7,624 nucleotides of DNA from positions 1 through 7,624 of the forward strand of contig JAGBFE010000361.1 of NCBI GenBank assembly GCA_018109965.1, read 5' to 3'. A program made the translations under genes and the position numbers. Below are positions 6,256-7,624 of the stretch, piece by piece; positions within the stretch are counted from its first letter, which is position 1; every line of letters starts with the position of its first letter. The stretch is from Oscillospiraceae bacterium (GTDB taxonomy: Bacteria; Bacillota_A; Clostridia; Oscillospirales; Ruminococcaceae). A model generated the notes under the pieces. The model searched no databases and was not told the DNA's origin. It worked only from the letters and a program-made list of their open reading frames with translations.

Positions 6256-7248
6256 ATGAAGAAACTTGTCTGTGTTCTTGTTGCCGCAGCTATGGCAGTT
6301 TGTGCCTTTACAGCCTGCGGCAAAACGGAACAGCAGGAACTTAAAAAGGTTGTTTTAAGTGAAGTTACTCACTCGATTTTTTATGCTGCACAGTATGTGG
6401 CGATTAACGAGGGATATTTTGCAGAGGAAGGGCTGGAAATTGAACTTGTTAACGCAGGGGGAGCAGATAAGGTGATGACCAGCGTGCTTACAGGGGCGGC
6501 GGACATCGGCTTTGCAGGGGCGGAAAGCTGCATTTATGTATATCTGCAGGGCAAGGAGGACTACCCAAAGGTTTTTGCACAGCTGACAAAATGTGACGGT
6601 TCGTTCCTTGTAGGGCGAGAAAACGATGAAAACTTTGACTGGCAAAGCCTCAAGGGCAGCACAATTCTGCCGGGGCGCAAAGGCGGTATGCCATATATGA
6701 CACTGCTTTACGCCCTTAATAAAAACGGTCTTGAAGTGGGCAAAGATGTGTTTTTCAACGACACAATACAGTTCAACGCAATGACAGGCGCATTCTTGAG
6801 CGGCGAGGGTGACTATGTAACGGTGTTTGAACCCTCTGCCACCGATATCGAAATGCAGGGCAAAGGCTATATCCTGGCTTCTGTTGGGGAAGCAGGGGGT
6901 GAGGTGCCGTACACAACCTACTTTGCACAGCAGAACTATGATGCACAAACCCTGCAGAAGTTCACCAATGCCATAGCAAAAGGACAAAAGTTTGTGGCTG
7001 AAAAATCAGCTGCCGAAATTGCGGCGGCAATACAGCCTTCCTTTGCTGATACCGACATAAAGGTTATCGAAACTGTGGTGCAGCGATACAAGGATATCGG
7101 CGCATTCAACTACACTCCCGTTATGACACCCGACAGCTTTGAGCGCATAGTGGAAATTGTAAAAAATGCGGGAGAAATGCACGCCGATGCGGTTGTACCC
7201 TTTGAAGCACTTATCGACAACAGCTATGCCGAAAAAGCTCAGCCATAG
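6256..7248 (+). CDS. ABC transporter substrate-binding lipoprotein, NitT/TauT (NMT1/THI5-like) type
   Basis: Extracytoplasmic solute receptor of 330 residues, anchored by lipid. The N-terminus has a KK-hydrophobic signal and lipobox FTAC with the lipidated Cys at 21. The mature part shows the two-lobed SsuA/TauA/NMT1 pattern: VTHSIFYAAQYVAINEGYF (37-55), the helix EEGLEIELVNAGGADKVMTS (57-76), GAADIGFAGAESCIYVY (80-96), FDWQSLKGSTILPGRKGGMP (127-146), GEGDYVTVFEP (183-193) and VPYTTYFA (217-224). The VTHSIFY/GGADKVM/VPYTTYF combination matches, from memory, a receptor subgroup widespread in Firmicutes whose ligand I do not know. Start: ATG with AAGGAG six bases upstream, overlapping the permease stop. 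The gene order ATPase-permease-receptor completes the system. Pyrimidine precursors, sulfonates or another amine/acid are possible ligands; nothing in the window decides. Confidence 0.93.
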   Translation: MKKLVCVLVAAAMAVCAFTACGKTEQQELKKVVLSEVTHSIFYAAQYVAINEGYFAEEGLEIELVNAGGADKVMTSVLTGAADIGFAGAESCIYVYLQGKEDYPKVFAQLTKCDGSFLVGRENDENFDWQSLKGSTILPGRKGGMPYMTLLYALNKNGLEVGKDVFFNDTIQFNAMTGAFLSGEGDYVTVFEPSATDIEMQGKGYILASVGEAGGEVPYTTYFAQQNYDAQTLQKFTNAIAKGQKFVAEKSAAEIAAAIQPSFADTDIKVIETVVQRYKDIGAFNYTPVMTPDSFERIVEIVKNAGEMHADAVVPFEALIDNSYAEKAQP

Positions 7249-7291
7249 CGCAATAAAAAAGAACTGAAAAAGCATCTCACTTTTACCTTTT

Positions 7292-7355
7292 GGTCTGATT
7301 TAAGATGTAAAGAACCTCCCTCCGTCGCTTGACGGAGGGAGGTTCTTTACAGACC
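7292..7355. terminator. large palindrome, probable bidirectional terminator after the ABC operon
   Basis: The arms at 7307-7326 and 7331-7350 are perfect complements over 20 bases with a four-base GCTT loop; T7306 and A7351 add another pair. The GC-rich core CCTCCCTCCGTC is flanked by A-rich sequence on its left and TTCTTTAC on its right, so each strand reads as GC stem then U-rich tail. That is the layout of a bidirectional terminator, though the U-tract is interrupted. An outer GGTCT/AGACC pair (7292-7296 with 7351-7355) could add a second stem across a bulge. It sits 58 bases after the receptor stop. A repetitive palindromic element is the alternative. Confidence 0.6.
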
Positions 7356-7477
7356 ACAACTGCTCGATAAATTCCAATTTTCAAATCCATGTTTGTCGGA
7401 CTATTAAAAACCAAACTGCAAGGCGCGCCTATCGGGAGTATCGGCATCTTCATTTTCCGTCAGCAGGAGAAAACTGT

Positions 7478-7591
7478 ATGACCAAGAAAATTTCGTCATT
7501 TCGTAACCTCAAGGTGGCTGCATTACTTTGCGCCGCTAAAGCGGCTATCCCCTGTGGAATTGCCGCAAGCAAGTTAGAATATAGACTATAA
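7478..7591 (+). CDS. possible small ORF, 37 residues, unknown
   Basis: An ATG at 7478 has AGGAG (7465-7469) eight bases upstream and opens 37 codons ending in TAA at 7589-7591. The peptide starts MTKKISSFRNLKVAALLCAA: a basic N-terminus followed by a short Ala/Leu/Cys-rich hydrophobic stretch, then a polar tail ending KLEYRL. This could be a membrane-associated microprotein, a leader peptide or a fragment of a longer gene. It overlaps by ATGA the stop of an upstream open frame (7371-7481) that lacks a good start. A hairpin begins five bases after its stop. The same DNA is open on the opposite strand, which weakens the case. I do not recognise the product. Confidence 0.3.
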   Translation: MTKKISSFRNLKVAALLCAAKAAIPCGIAASKLEYRL

Positions 7592-7596
7592 AGAAT

Positions 7597-7624
7597 CCTC
7601 CGGATGATCTCAACCATACGGAGG
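7597..7624 (+). repeat. hairpin at the window edge
   Basis: CCTCCG (7597-7602) pairs with CGGAGG (7619-7624), and ATG (7604-7606) with CAT (7615-7617), giving nine pairs with one G-A mismatch around an eight-base loop. The sequence before it, AAAGAAT, would supply an A-tract for a terminator if T residues follow outside the window. Alternatively the CGGAGG arm could be a ribosome site for a downstream gene, masked by the CCTCCG arm. The right flank is needed to decide. Confidence 0.4.

Larger units (their letters stand above)
7249..7624. other. terminal region without a recognised gene
   Basis: After the receptor gene stops at 7248 no known protein family is visible to the window edge. The first 57 bases are AT-rich and featureless. 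Next is a long palindrome (7306-7351), then a stretch open in several frames that includes a 37-codon ORF with a good ribosome site (7478-7591), and finally a hairpin (7597-7624) cut by the edge. The stretch 7450-7617 is also open on the minus strand (55 codons from an ATG at 7617, no visible ribosome site). Composition differs somewhat from the flanking genes. It may be a dispersed repeat or the remnant of a gene. Confidence 0.6.

Noticed and set aside
6355..6987. 210-codon minus-strand open frame opposite the binding-protein gene
   Set aside because: The plus strand encodes a clear lipoprotein receptor; the antisense translation has no recognisable motif.
7532..7545. GCCGCT-AA-AGCGGC inverted repeat inside the small ORF
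   Set aside because: Six-base arms with a two-base loop and no T-run; too short to call a terminator or regulatory site.
7478..7591. Small ORF as the truncated start of an ECF transporter S component (basic N-terminus, FRNLKVAALLCAA hydrophobic start)
   Set aside because: The resemblance is only to a generic first helix; the frame stops after 37 codons and no S-component motif follows in any frame.

Overview
The window looks like chromosomal DNA of a low-to-mid GC Firmicute, most likely a gut-type Clostridia (Oscillospiraceae/Ruminococcaceae-like). This is inferred from strong AGGAGG-type ribosome sites, sigma-A-like promoters, rho-independent terminators, a Gram-positive style lipoprotein binding protein, and a small HEAT-repeat protein of a kind common in Clostridia. 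No rRNA, tRNA, CRISPR array, transposase or integrase was seen.

Layout. Left, minus strand: the first 266 codons of an M20-family amidohydrolase (1-798, running off the left edge), with a clear promoter. Behind it is a separate 144-residue HEAT-repeat protein (944-1378) with its own terminator. A 231-bp AT-rich divergent spacer (1379-1609) carries candidate promoters for both directions. Centre, plus strand: a probable two-gene operon made of an AlgI-type MBOAT membrane O-acyltransferase (1610-3124) and a polytopic protein resembling GT-C glycosyltransferases (3149-4570, GTG start), closed by a strong terminator at 4588-4619. Right, plus strand: a complete NitT/TauT/SsuABC-type ABC importer, in the order ATPase (4679-5464), permease (5439-6245, 26-bp overlap) and lipoprotein binding protein (6256-7248).

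The last 376 bp (7249-7624) hold no recognised gene. They contain a near-perfect 21-bp-arm palindrome, a small ORF with a good ribosome site, and a second hairpin cut by the window edge. This is the least explained part of the window.

How the genes work together. The MBOAT and GT-C-like genes plausibly build or decorate an exported glycan (sugar transfer from a lipid-linked donor plus O-acylation), but no substrate can be named. The ABC system imports a small organic solute; no riboswitch or biosynthetic gene in the window identifies it. The amidohydrolase probably deacylates N-acyl amino acids or related amides in the cytoplasm. The three blocks look like neighbours rather than one pathway. 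I found no clear new defence or mobile system; the best leads are the MBOAT/GT-C pair without an SGNH partner and the structured tail.
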